A stretch of DNA of 13,379 nucleotides from RPQJ01 sp035554635 (GTDB lineage: Bacteria; Pseudomonadota; Gammaproteobacteria; Steroidobacterales; Steroidobacteraceae). The stretch is taken from assembly GCA_035554635.1 (NCBI GenBank), contig DATMIB010000066.1, forward strand, positions 1 through 13,379, read 5' to 3'. Below, one piece after another: positions 1 through 5,886 of the stretch. The notes beneath the pieces were generated by a model. It ran no database searches. It saw nothing but the letters and a program-made list of their open reading frames with translations, and was not told the origin of the DNA. A program made the translations under genes and the position numbers. Position 1 is the stretch's first letter. Each line of letters opens with the position of its first letter.

Positions 1-65
1 CGCTCGCGGCACAGCGCAAGCTGACGATCCCTTTCCTGCGCAAGGAACTCGGCGACCGCAGCTAG
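1..65 (+). CDS. hda: Hda, DnaA regulatory inactivator (C-terminal end only)
   Basis: Only the last 20 residues lie in the window, cut by the left edge; the reading frame begins at base 3 and stops with TAG at 63-65. The visible tail contains AAQRKLTIPFLRKEL, which matches the conserved C-terminus of Hda as I know it from E. coli (AQRKLTIPFVKEIL). Hda is an AAA+ protein related to DnaA that, with the DNA-loaded sliding clamp, stimulates ATP hydrolysis by DnaA and so prevents re-initiation of replication. The stop codon overlaps the stop codon of the converging DUF2069 gene. The following DUF2069 and wrbA genes match the neighbourhood of hda that I recall in Pseudomonas. The short length limits certainty, but the motif is distinctive. 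Confidence 0.8.
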   Translation, partial: LAAQRKLTIPFLRKELGDRS

Positions 66-400
66 CGCGGTCGCGTGAGCCGCAGGTATGCCACCAGCGC
101 GACCACGAGCGCGAGGCCCGTGAACAGCATCGCCACCGCCACGCCGCGCAGCGCGGGGTTCGCGACGAGCTCCGTCAATGCGTAGACGAAGTGCGGTGCG
201 ATGCAGAGCGTCGCCCAGGCGTAGACACGTCGTTCGCGCCGCACGACGCCACGCAACGGCAGCAGCGCCGGCACTACGAGGAAGCCGCCCAGCAGCAACA
301 CGCCGGCCGGTCCCTGTGATTCACGCACGACCGCGATCACCGACAAAGCGAGCAGCGTGCACAGCAGCCCGAGCGCGAACGTCCGTGCGTGCTCAGGCAT
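62..400 (-). CDS. DUF2069 small integral membrane protein
   Basis: This is a 112-residue protein made almost entirely of membrane segments. Four hydrophobic stretches are visible at about residues 8-25, 32-49, 60-79 and 85-106. Basic residues (RGVVRRERR, about 50-58) follow segment 2 and the C-terminus (RLTRPR) is also basic. The size, four-helix plan and the aromatic/Pro-containing third helix fit the DUF2069 family, found beside wrbA and hda in gammaproteobacteria; its function is unknown. I chose the ATG at 400 because a longer upstream extension would be Arg-rich, non-membrane sequence buried in wrbA. From this ATG the gene overlaps the wrbA stop by 8 bases, so the two are probably translationally coupled. 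Its stop overlaps the hda stop. Confidence 0.82.
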   Translation of the reverse strand: MPEHARTFALGLLCTLLALSVIAVVRESQGPAGVLLLGGFLVVPALLPLRGVVRRERRVYAWATLCIAPHFVYALTELVANPALRGVAVAMLFTGLALVVALVAYLRLTRPR

Positions 401-1019
401 TGCGGAGCGGCCGGGCGGCGGCCGCGAGTTCGGCGAGGCGTCGTCCAAGCAGCTGCGCCAGTTCGCGTTCGTCCTCGCTGAGTTTCGTCGTCGGTGCGTC
501 GGCCGGTGCGAGGTGGCTCGCGCCGTACGGCGAGCCGCCGGTCTTCGTACGGTTGAGCGCTGGCGCCGTGTACGGCAACCCCACCAGGTACATGCCATGG
601 TGCAGCAGCGGCAGCATCATGCTCAGCAGCGTCGATTCCTGGCCACCGTGCATCGACGAGGTCGAGGTGAAGACCGCGGCCGGCTTGCGGTCGAGCGTGC
701 CGTTGAGCCACAACGCGCTGGTGCCGTCGAGGAAATGCTTGAGCGGCGCCGCCATGTTGCCGAAGCGCGTGGGACTGCCGAGCGCGAGGCCGGCGCACTC
801 GACCAGGTCGTCGTGCGTCGCGTAGGGCGCGCCGGCCGGTGGCACGGCGGGATCGGTCGTGGTCGTCGTGGTCGCCACCGGCGGGACGGTACGCAGACGC
901 GCGGTCACGCCAGGCACCGATTCCACGCCGCGCACGATGTGACGCGCGAGCTCGGCGGTCGCGCCGTGGCGCGTGTAGTAGAGAACCAGGACTTCGGTCA
1001 TCGCGGACGCACCGGACAT
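393..1019 (-). CDS. wrbA: WrbA-type NAD(P)H:quinone oxidoreductase (flavodoxin fold)
   Basis: The product is a cytosolic FMN enzyme of the WrbA family that reduces quinones by two electrons with NAD(P)H, generally seen as protection against redox cycling. Visible signatures are the FMN phosphate loop YYTRHGATAELA (about residues 14-25), the motif GSPTRFGNMAAPLKHFLD (81-98), and STSSMHGGQEST (119-130), all typical of WrbA. At 208 residues it is close to the usual ~200. A run of six Thr (50-55) followed by Asp-Pro-rich sequence sits in the loop where family members vary. The start is uncertain: ATG at 1019 has a GAGG close upstream, while ATG at 1001 would begin MTEVLVLYY, more like family N-termini. 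It overlaps the DUF2069 start by 8 bases, and a -10-like TAGAAT lies upstream. Confidence 0.9.
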   Translation of the reverse strand: MSGASAMTEVLVLYYTRHGATAELARHIVRGVESVPGVTARLRTVPPVATTTTTTDPAVPPAGAPYATHDDLVECAGLALGSPTRFGNMAAPLKHFLDGTSALWLNGTLDRKPAAVFTSTSSMHGGQESTLLSMMLPLLHHGMYLVGLPYTAPALNRTKTGGSPYGASHLAPADAPTTKLSEDERELAQLLGRRLAELAAAARPLRNA

Positions 1020-1063
1020 GCCTCGCGGCGGGAACCGCGGGCGGGTGCGCGCGCGGCGCGCGG

Positions 1064-1092
1064 ATTCTAGGGCGGCCAGCCTTGACGGTACA
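1064..1092 (-). promoter_or_regulatory. Candidate sigma70 promoter for wrbA-DUF2069
   Basis: Read on the minus strand, TAGAAT (1069-1064) matches five of six positions of the -10 consensus. A poor -35, TGTACC (1092-1087), lies 17 bases upstream. Transcription would begin near 1057, giving a leader of about 38 bases. The AT-rich hexamer stands out in an otherwise very GC-rich gap. Its -35 overlaps that of the opposing promoter for the lipoprotein gene. Confidence 0.4.
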
Positions 1093-1110
1093 GGGTGCGC
1101 TTGTTACGGT
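1082..1110 (+). promoter_or_regulatory. Candidate sigma70 promoter for the lipoprotein-acylphosphatase pair
   Basis: TTGACG (1082-1087) matches five of six -35 positions. It is followed after exactly 17 bases by TACGGT (1105-1110), a weaker -10 that keeps the important first, second and last positions. The expected start is near 1117, about 22 bases before the TTG proposed as the lipoprotein start, which supports that start over anything further upstream. Confidence 0.42.
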
Positions 1111-1138
1111 CATTTCGACACCTCAGCCGGATGCCCCC

Positions 1139-1462
1139 TTGTCGAGCCCCTCGCTCCTGAAGCGCTCGTTTGCCGTTTGGCTGCTGCTTTGCGCCGCGCT
1201 CCTGGCGGGGTGCGCGGGTGCGCCGGTGCAGGAAATGAGCAACGCCCGCCAGGCGGTGCGCGCGGCCGAACGGGCCGGTGCCCAGCAGTACGCGCCGCAA
1301 CTCATGGGCGAGGCCCGGCAGGCGCTGCGCTCGGCCGAGGCCCACCTGCGTGAAGGCGAATACCGCACGGCCCGTGAAGAGGCCGAGCAGGCGCGTGCCA
1401 AGGCCGTCGAGGCCCGCCGCGTCGCCGAAACCGCGAAGCAGCCCCCCAGCGCCACGCCTTGA
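1139..1462 (+). CDS. DUF4398-type lipoprotein, helical, periplasm-facing
   Basis: The product is a small lipoprotein of 107 residues from the proposed TTG start. A basic N-region (LLKR) and hydrophobic core are followed by the lipobox LLAGC, with the lipidated Cys at residue 25. The mature part (about 83 residues) is Ala/Glu/Arg/Gln-rich and probably a helical hairpin or coiled coil; the patterns NARQAVRAAERAGAQQYAP and GEYRTAREEAEQARAKAVEA resemble DUF4398 proteins. Function is unknown; related proteins occur near OmpA-like envelope genes. No Shine-Dalgarno sequence is evident. No in-frame ATG or GTG exists between the promoter candidate and the signal peptide, so TTG at 1139 is the best but not a certain start. 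The TGA stop overlaps the TTG start of the acylphosphatase gene. Confidence 0.8.
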   Translation: MSSPSLLKRSFAVWLLLCAALLAGCAGAPVQEMSNARQAVRAAERAGAQQYAPQLMGEARQALRSAEAHLREGEYRTAREEAEQARAKAVEARRVAETAKQPPSATP

Positions 1463-1737
1463 TCGCCAGACGCTGTTTCGTCGCCGGCCGCGTGCAGGGC
1501 GTGTTCTATCGTGCCAGCACGCGACAGCAGGCGCTCACGCTCGGCCTGACGGGTTACGCGCGCAATCTGCCCGACGGGCGCGTCGAGGTGCTGGCCTGCG
1601 GTCCGCAGGCTGCGGTCGAGACGCTGTGCGCGTGGCTCTGGCAGGGATCGCCTGCCTCGCACGTGACCGCGGTCGAGATCCTCGACGTCGCGCCCGCGAC
1701 GCTCGACCCCTGGCCAGTGGACTTCGGCACGCGCTGA
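1459..1737 (+). CDS. acyP: Acylphosphatase
   Basis: This is a 92-residue enzyme of the acylphosphatase family, which hydrolyses the carboxyl-phosphate bond of acyl phosphates such as acetyl phosphate or 1,3-bisphosphoglycerate in the cytosol. The family signature is clear: GRVQGVFYR (residues 10-18), with the phosphate-binding Arg18, and GYARNLPDGRVEV (32-44), with the catalytic Asn36. Length is typical (about 90). The start is TTG at 1459, sharing bases with the TGA of the lipoprotein gene (TTGA), so expression probably depends on termination-reinitiation. The gene converges on the transglycosylase gene with 15 bases between the two stops. The cellular role of bacterial acylphosphatases is not settled. 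Confidence 0.92.
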   Translation: MIARRCFVAGRVQGVFYRASTRQQALTLGLTGYARNLPDGRVEVLACGPQAAVETLCAWLWQGSPASHVTAVEILDVAPATLDPWPVDFGTR

Positions 1738-1752
1738 GCCGCTGCCTGAACG

Positions 1753-2325
1753 CTACTGGGCGACGCGCCAGCGCGCGACGAACCGGTCGAGCACGAGGTC
1801 GGAGTAGGTCGGCCGGCCCAGTCTGCCGTTGTAACGTTGCAGTGCGCGCTGGTAGTCGCCGCGTTCCTTGCGCAGGTAGTAGCCGAGGATGGTCGTGCCC
1901 ATGCGCACGTTGTCGGCGACCCGCACGAGCTGGTCGTTGGTCATGCCGAGCTGCTTCGGCCAGAACGGCATCACCTGCATGAGCCCGACGGCGCCGGCCG
2001 AGGACACCGCAAAGCGGTCGAAGCGGCTTTCGACGTCCATCACGGCCAGCACGAGTTCGGGCGGGATGCCGACGCGTCGCGACTCGCAGTGCACGTTGTG
2101 CAGGATCTGCTCGCGTTCCTTCGCGTCGGCGACGTACCGCTGCAGCCGCGGCTCCATCGTCGCGAACCAGACCGCGCGCTCGTACTTGTCGTCGAAGCAC
2201 CGGGTCGGTTCGATGACCGCGGCGATCACGCCGCGCAGCTCGGGGTCCATCTGCCGGTCGGCCCACGCGGGCGCCCACGGCAGGGCGCCCAGGAGCAGCA
2301 GGCCGGCGAGACGGCAGACGAGCAT
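1753..2325 (-). CDS. Periplasmic soluble lytic transglycosylase (SLT domain)
   Basis: The 190-residue product should be exported and cleave the MurNAc-GlcNAc bond of peptidoglycan non-hydrolytically, leaving 1,6-anhydro ends. A Sec signal peptide occupies residues 1-22, with likely cleavage after AWA. The SLT domain follows: the catalytic Glu is E99 in DVESRFD, and SSAGAVGLMQVMP (108-120) is the classic second motif. The later family motif AYNAG appears as RYNGR (164-168), a mild departure. Two Cys in the mature part (43 and 80) could form a disulfide. It is smaller than Slt70 and has only the catalytic domain with a short helical N-region. It starts 6 bases after the proS stop and is very likely co-transcribed with it. 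Confidence 0.9.
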   Translation of the reverse strand: MLVCRLAGLLLLGALPWAPAWADRQMDPELRGVIAAVIEPTRCFDDKYERAVWFATMEPRLQRYVADAKEREQILHNVHCESRRVGIPPELVLAVMDVESRFDRFAVSSAGAVGLMQVMPFWPKQLGMTNDQLVRVADNVRMGTTILGYYLRKERGDYQRALQRYNGRLGRPTYSDLVLDRFVARWRVAQ

Positions 2326-2331
2326 CGACGG

Positions 2332-4059
2332 CTACGCGTTCGCCTGCGCCGACTGCCCGCGCATCGAGCGCAGGAACTGCACGATTTCGGCGACGGGCAC
2401 CTCGGCGCCGTGGCCGTCGCGGCGGCGCTTGTATTCGAGCACGCCTCGGTCGAGGCCCTTGTCGCCCACGACGATGCGGTGCGGCACGCCCACGAGCTCG
2501 TCGTCGGCGAACTTGACGCCCGGGCGCGCGTCGCGGTCGTCGAACAGCACCTCGAACCCGGCCGCCTGCAGGTCGGCGTAGAGCCGCTCGGCGACTTCGC
2601 GCACGCGCTCCGACTTCTGCAGGTTGATCGGGATCAGCGTGACGTCGAACGGCGCGATCGGTTCCGGCCAGACGATGCCGCGCTCGTCGTGGTTCTGCTC
2701 GATTGCGGCGGCAACGACGCGCGACACGCCGATGCCGTAGCAGCCCATGTGCATGACGGCGGCCTTGCCCTGCTCGTCGAGCACGGTCGCGTTCATCGAC
2801 TCGCTGTACTTCTGTCCGAGCTGGAAGATGTGACCGACCTCGATGCCGCGCGCCATGCGCAGCGTCCCCTGGCCGCTCGGGCTCGGGTCGCCGGCCACGA
2901 CGTTGCGCAGGTCGACGACCTCGCCCTCGGGCAGGTCGCGGCCCCAGTTCGCACCGGTGTAGTGCGCCTCGCGCTCGTTCGCGCCGCAGACGAAGTCGGC
3001 CGCGGCGGCGGCCGCGCGGTCGACGTACACCTTGCACTTGAGGCCGATCGGTCCGAGGTAGCCGGCCTCGGCGCCCGTGGCCGCGGCGATCTGGTCGGCG
3101 CTCGCCATGCGCAGCGGCGAGGCGACGCCGGGCAGCTTCTGCGCCTTGACCGCGTTCAGCTCGTGGTCGCCACGCACGACCATCGCGACGGCGGCGCCGT
3201 CGGTGCCGTCGACCAGCAGCGTCTTGAGACAGCGGTCGGCCGTGACGCCGAGGAATTTCGTCAGCGCCTCGATCGTCTTCGTGTCGGGGGTCGCCACCTT
3301 CTGCAGCGTGGCCGTCGCCGGCCCGCGCGGCTGCGCCGGGGCAAGCGCCTCGGCCATCTCGAGGTTGGCGGCGTAGTCGTCGCCGTCGGAGAACGCGATC
3401 GCGTCCTCGCCCGACTCGGCGAGCACGTGGAACTCCTGCGAGGCGCTGCCGCCGATCGCGCCCGTGTCGGCACGCACGGCGCGGAACTCGAGCTGCATGC
3501 GTTCGAAGATGCGCGAGTAGGCCTGGTACATCGCCTGGTAGCCCTGCTCGAGCGAGGCCGCGTCGAGGTGGAACGAATAGGCGTCCTTCATCGTGAATTC
3601 GCGCGCACGCATCACGCCGAACCGCGGGCGGATCTCGTCCCGGAACTTGGTCTGGATCTGGTAGAAATTGACCGGCAGCTGGCGGTAGCTCTTGAGCTCG
3701 CGACGCGCGATGTCGGTGATGACCTCCTCGTGCGTCGGGCCGTAGCAGAATGTGCGCTCGTGGCGGTCGGTGATGCGCAGCAGTTCCGGGCCAAAATGGT
3801 CCCAGCGGCCCGACTCGACCCACAGCTCGGCCGGCTGCATCGTCGGCATCAGCAGTTCGAACGCGCCGGCACGGTTCATTTCATCGCGCACGATCTGCTC
3901 GACCTTGCGCAGCACGCGCAGTCCGATCGGCAGCCAGGTGTACATGCCGGCGGCGAGGCGGCGGATCATGCCCGCGCGCAGCATCAGCTGGTGGCTGACG
4001 ACCTCGGCATCGGCGGGAACGTCGCGCAGGGTATTGACGGGGTAGGTCGAAAGTCGCAT
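2332..4059 (-). CDS. proS: Proline-tRNA ligase (bacterial type with editing domain)
   Basis: The 575-residue product is a class II aminoacyl-tRNA synthetase that activates proline with ATP and charges tRNA-Pro. Order of parts: the catalytic core begins with LPIGLRVLRKVEQIVRDEM (about 43-61); GPTHEEV is at 107-113; motif 2, FRDEIRPRFGVMRAREF, is at 139-155. An inserted YbaK-like editing domain spans roughly 225-400 and removes mischarged Ala from tRNA. Motif 3, GCYGIGVSRVVAAAIEQ, is at 439-455, and the anticodon-binding domain fills the C-terminus. E. coli ProS is about the same length (572). I chose ATG at 4059 because MRLSTYP matches family N-termini, while the upstream in-frame 41 residues are unlike any ProS and cover the intergenic gap. 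The transglycosylase gene follows after 6 bases. Confidence 0.97.
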   Translation of the reverse strand: MRLSTYPVNTLRDVPADAEVVSHQLMLRAGMIRRLAAGMYTWLPIGLRVLRKVEQIVRDEMNRAGAFELLMPTMQPAELWVESGRWDHFGPELLRITDRHERTFCYGPTHEEVITDIARRELKSYRQLPVNFYQIQTKFRDEIRPRFGVMRAREFTMKDAYSFHLDAASLEQGYQAMYQAYSRIFERMQLEFRAVRADTGAIGGSASQEFHVLAESGEDAIAFSDGDDYAANLEMAEALAPAQPRGPATATLQKVATPDTKTIEALTKFLGVTADRCLKTLLVDGTDGAAVAMVVRGDHELNAVKAQKLPGVASPLRMASADQIAAATGAEAGYLGPIGLKCKVYVDRAAAAAADFVCGANEREAHYTGANWGRDLPEGEVVDLRNVVAGDPSPSGQGTLRMARGIEVGHIFQLGQKYSESMNATVLDEQGKAAVMHMGCYGIGVSRVVAAAIEQNHDERGIVWPEPIAPFDVTLIPINLQKSERVREVAERLYADLQAAGFEVLFDDRDARPGVKFADDELVGVPHRIVVGDKGLDRGVLEYKRRRDGHGAEVPVAEIVQFLRSMRGQSAQANA

Positions 4060-4078
4060 TTCGCGTCCGGAAGGGGCC

Positions 4079-4098
4079 AAAAAAACGCGCGTATGGTA
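4079..4098 (-). promoter_or_regulatory. Candidate -10 element and T-tract in the proS leader
   Basis: On the minus strand TACCAT (4098-4093) is a plausible -10 for proS, without a recognisable -35 at 16-18 bases. It is followed by GCGCG and a run of seven T (4085-4079) about 20 bases before the ATG. No T-box-like stem-loop or leader peptide could be recognised. Confidence 0.22.
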
Positions 4099-4153
4099 CC
4101 AGAGCGGACCCGTGCCCCCGGCGTCGGCTCGGCTCCAGCAGGGCGCGGTTGCG

Positions 4154-4182
4154 TTGTGCGCCGCGACGCGCGTACCTATCAT
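4154..4182 (+). promoter_or_regulatory. Candidate sigma70 promoter for pssA and downstream genes
   Basis: TATCAT (4177-4182) matches five of six -10 positions. TTGTGC (4154-4159), with the TTG core of the -35, lies 17 bases upstream. Transcription would start near 4189, leaving a leader of about 29 bases that contains the ribosome-binding site AGGTGG (4203-4208), 9 bases before the pssA ATG. No other convincing promoter is seen before 8013, so this may drive the whole plus-strand run. Confidence 0.42.
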
Positions 4183-4217
4183 GACGCGGCCCAGTTCACG
4201 CCAGGTGGCGCCAGTCG

Positions 4218-5027
4218 ATGACGATCCAATCCCACGAGACGGGCGCGGCCGCCCCCCGTCCGCGCAACCGCGGCGTGTTCCTGCTGCCGAACCTGTTCAC
4301 GACCGCCGTGATGTTCTCCGGCTTCTACGCGATCGTGGCCGCCACCGACGGCAATTTCGACCGTGCCGGCATCGCGATCTTCATCGCGATGGTCTGCGAC
4401 GGCCTCGACGGCCGCATCGCGCGCTGGACCAACACGCAGAGCGAGTTCGGCAAGGAGTTCGACTCGCTGTCCGACATGGTGGCCTTCGGCCTCGCGCCCG
4501 CGGTCGTGGCCTACATGTGGGGTGTCGCCGCGATCGCCGAGTACGGCGCGGTCTGGTACCGGCTCGGCTGGCTCGCCACATTCTTCTATGCCGCCTGCGC
4601 CGGCATCCGGCTCGCGCGGTTCAACTCGCGGGCGGCCACCTCGGACAAGCGCTATTTCGAGGGCCTGCCGAGCCCGTCGGGCGCCGCATTGCTGGCGGGG
4701 TTCGTCTGGACGCTGGCCGACCTGGGTCGCCAGGGGTTGCCCGCCCTGATTCTTGCCTTCGTCGTCGCGATGGTGGCCGGCGCGCTGATGGTGAGCCGGT
4801 TCCGCTACGTGAGCGGCAAGGACCTCGACCCGAAGATGCGTATCCCGGTCGCCTTCATGGTGCTGGTGCCGCTCGGCTTCGTGCTGGTCGGGTCGAGCCC
4901 GCCCGAGATGCTGTTCGCGCTGTTCGCCGTCTATGCAAGCTCGGGCCCGCTGCTGTGGGCGTGGCGCCGGCTGCGCCGGTCCAAGCGCGGCGTCACGCGG
5001 ACGGCCGGTCCGGACGCGGAACAATAG
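4218..5027 (+). CDS. pssA: CDP-diacylglycerol-serine O-phosphatidyltransferase
   Basis: The 269-residue membrane protein joins serine to CDP-diacylglycerol to form phosphatidylserine, the precursor of phosphatidylethanolamine. The CDP-alcohol phosphotransferase motif is complete: D61, D64-G65, A68-R69, G78, D82 and D86 with the expected spacing, lying between hydrophobic segments. Several further membrane helices follow (about 105-125, 153-170, 177-195, 213-228, 232-248). This is the multi-span type found in Pseudomonas, Bacillus and Helicobacter, not the peripheral phospholipase-D-type enzyme of E. coli. The ATG at 4218 has the Shine-Dalgarno AGGTGG 9 bases upstream. The C-terminus is basic. 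The uracil-DNA glycosylase gene starts 4 bases after its stop, suggesting co-transcription. CDP-alcohol enzymes for glycerol or inositol share the motif, but the N-terminal LLPNLFTTAVMFSGFYAI pattern points to PssA. Confidence 0.93.
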   Translation: MTIQSHETGAAAPRPRNRGVFLLPNLFTTAVMFSGFYAIVAATDGNFDRAGIAIFIAMVCDGLDGRIARWTNTQSEFGKEFDSLSDMVAFGLAPAVVAYMWGVAAIAEYGAVWYRLGWLATFFYAACAGIRLARFNSRAATSDKRYFEGLPSPSGAALLAGFVWTLADLGRQGLPALILAFVVAMVAGALMVSRFRYVSGKDLDPKMRIPVAFMVLVPLGFVLVGSSPPEMLFALFAVYASSGPLLWAWRRLRRSKRGVTRTAGPDAEQ

Positions 5028-5031
5028 CCCC

Positions 5032-5106
5032 ATGATCGACGCGCGACAGGCGGCGTACCTGCAGGCGCTCGGCGTGGACGTCTACGTCCCGCGCGAGGCG
5101 CCGCCG
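5032..5106 (+). other. HolD (psi)-like N-terminal peptide of the uracil-DNA glycosylase
   Basis: Residues 10-21 read L-Q-x-L-G-V-x-x-Y-x-x-R. The E. coli psi N-terminus, as I remember it, reads L-Q-x-L-G-I-x-x-W-x-x-R at residues 9-20, within RRDWQLQQLGITQWSLRR. The match needs no gap and is offset by one residue. In psi this segment is known to bind the collar of the DnaX clamp loader. A flexible linker follows here, as expected for a tethering peptide. The similarity is short, so function is inferred from pattern plus genomic position upstream of rimI. Confidence 0.5.
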
Positions 5107-5886
5107 CTGCTCGCGGTCGACGAACCGGTCGTCGCCCTGACCGCCGCGGCACCGCCGCCCGCCGTCGTCGCCGAGCTGCCGGCCGATGCCGCGAAGCCTG
5201 TGCGTCCGGTACGGCCGGTCACGGCCGTCGAGACACCGATTGTGCCGGTAGCGCCCGTCGCCGCCGTCGCGACCGAGGACGCAGGCCCTGCGGTCGCCGG
5301 GCTCGACTGGGGGCGCTTGCGGGAGGTCGTCGCGACCTGCCGCCGTTGCGAACTGCACACGACGCGCACGCAAACCGTCTTCGGCGTCGGCAACCGTCAG
5401 GCACGCTGGATGTTCATCGGCGAGGCGCCGGGCCAGGAAGAAGACCGCCAGGGCGAGCCGTTCGTCGGCCGCGCCGGGCAACTGCTCAACGCGATGATCC
5501 GCGCGCTCGGCATGCAGCGCGAGGACGTCTACATCGCGAACGTGCTCAAGTGCCGTCCACCCGGCAACCGTGACCCGCGGCCGGCCGAGGCCGCGAGCTG
5601 CCGCGCCTACCTCGAGCGCCAGGTCGCGCTCGTTGACCCGACGCTGATCATCGCGGTCGGCCGGATCGCGGCGCAGGACCTGCTGATGACCGAGACGCCG
5701 ATCGCCAAGCTCCGCGGCAAGGTCCACAGTTTTGGCGCGAAGGGCTGGCCCGTCGTCGTCACCTATCACCCGGCGTACCTGCTGCGCTCGCCCGGCGAGA
5801 AGCGCAAGGCCTGGCAGGACCTGCTGTTCGCGCGACAGCACTTCACGCGGCTCGAACGCGAAGCCGCGGGCGCGGGCTCGGCATGA
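5032..5886 (+). CDS. Family 4 uracil-DNA glycosylase with psi-like N-terminal peptide
   Basis: The 284-residue protein removes uracil from DNA and so begins base-excision repair of deaminated cytosine or misincorporated dUMP. The catalytic domain (about 91-275) has the family 4 features: motif 1 GEAPGQEEDRQGEPFVGRAG (130-149), NVLKCRPPGNRDP (170-182), and HPAYLLRSP (246-254). Four Cys at 103, 106, 174 and 190 are placed to bind the family's [4Fe-4S] cluster. The first ~25 residues (ARQAAYLQALGVDVYVPREA) resemble the clamp-loader-binding peptide of HolD. Residues ~26-90 are a Pro/Ala/Val-rich linker. The start ATG at 5032 lies 4 bases after pssA and its stop overlaps the rimI start (ATGA). Catalytic assignment is firm; the role of the N-terminus is inference. 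Confidence 0.93.
   Translation: MIDARQAAYLQALGVDVYVPREAPPLLAVDEPVVALTAAAPPPAVVAELPADAAKPVRPVRPVTAVETPIVPVAPVAAVATEDAGPAVAGLDWGRLREVVATCRRCELHTTRTQTVFGVGNRQARWMFIGEAPGQEEDRQGEPFVGRAGQLLNAMIRALGMQREDVYIANVLKCRPPGNRDPRPAEAASCRAYLERQVALVDPTLIIAVGRIAAQDLLMTETPIAKLRGKVHSFGAKGWPVVVTYHPAYLLRSPGEKRKAWQDLLFARQHFTRLEREAAGAGSA

Noticed and set aside
839..1138. Upstream extension of the lipoprotein frame beginning inside wrbA.
   Set aside because: The added residues are Arg-rich, lie antisense to wrbA, and would place the signal peptide deep inside the protein.
1535..3823. Long minus-strand frame (762 codons) overlapping proS in another frame.
   Set aside because: Arg/Ala/Pro-rich shadow of proS and the transglycosylase with no recognisable motif.
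4099..4150. Possible T-box or other riboswitch upstream of proS.
   Set aside because: No specifier loop, antiterminator motif or strong nested stems could be recognised in the short GC-rich leader.
1837..4221. Very long open frame on the plus strand opposite proS and the transglycosylase (794 codons).
   Set aside because: It is the antisense of well-identified genes. Its product is rich in Arg, His, Val and Asp repeats with no domain, as expected when high-GC codon bias removes stops from the opposite frame.
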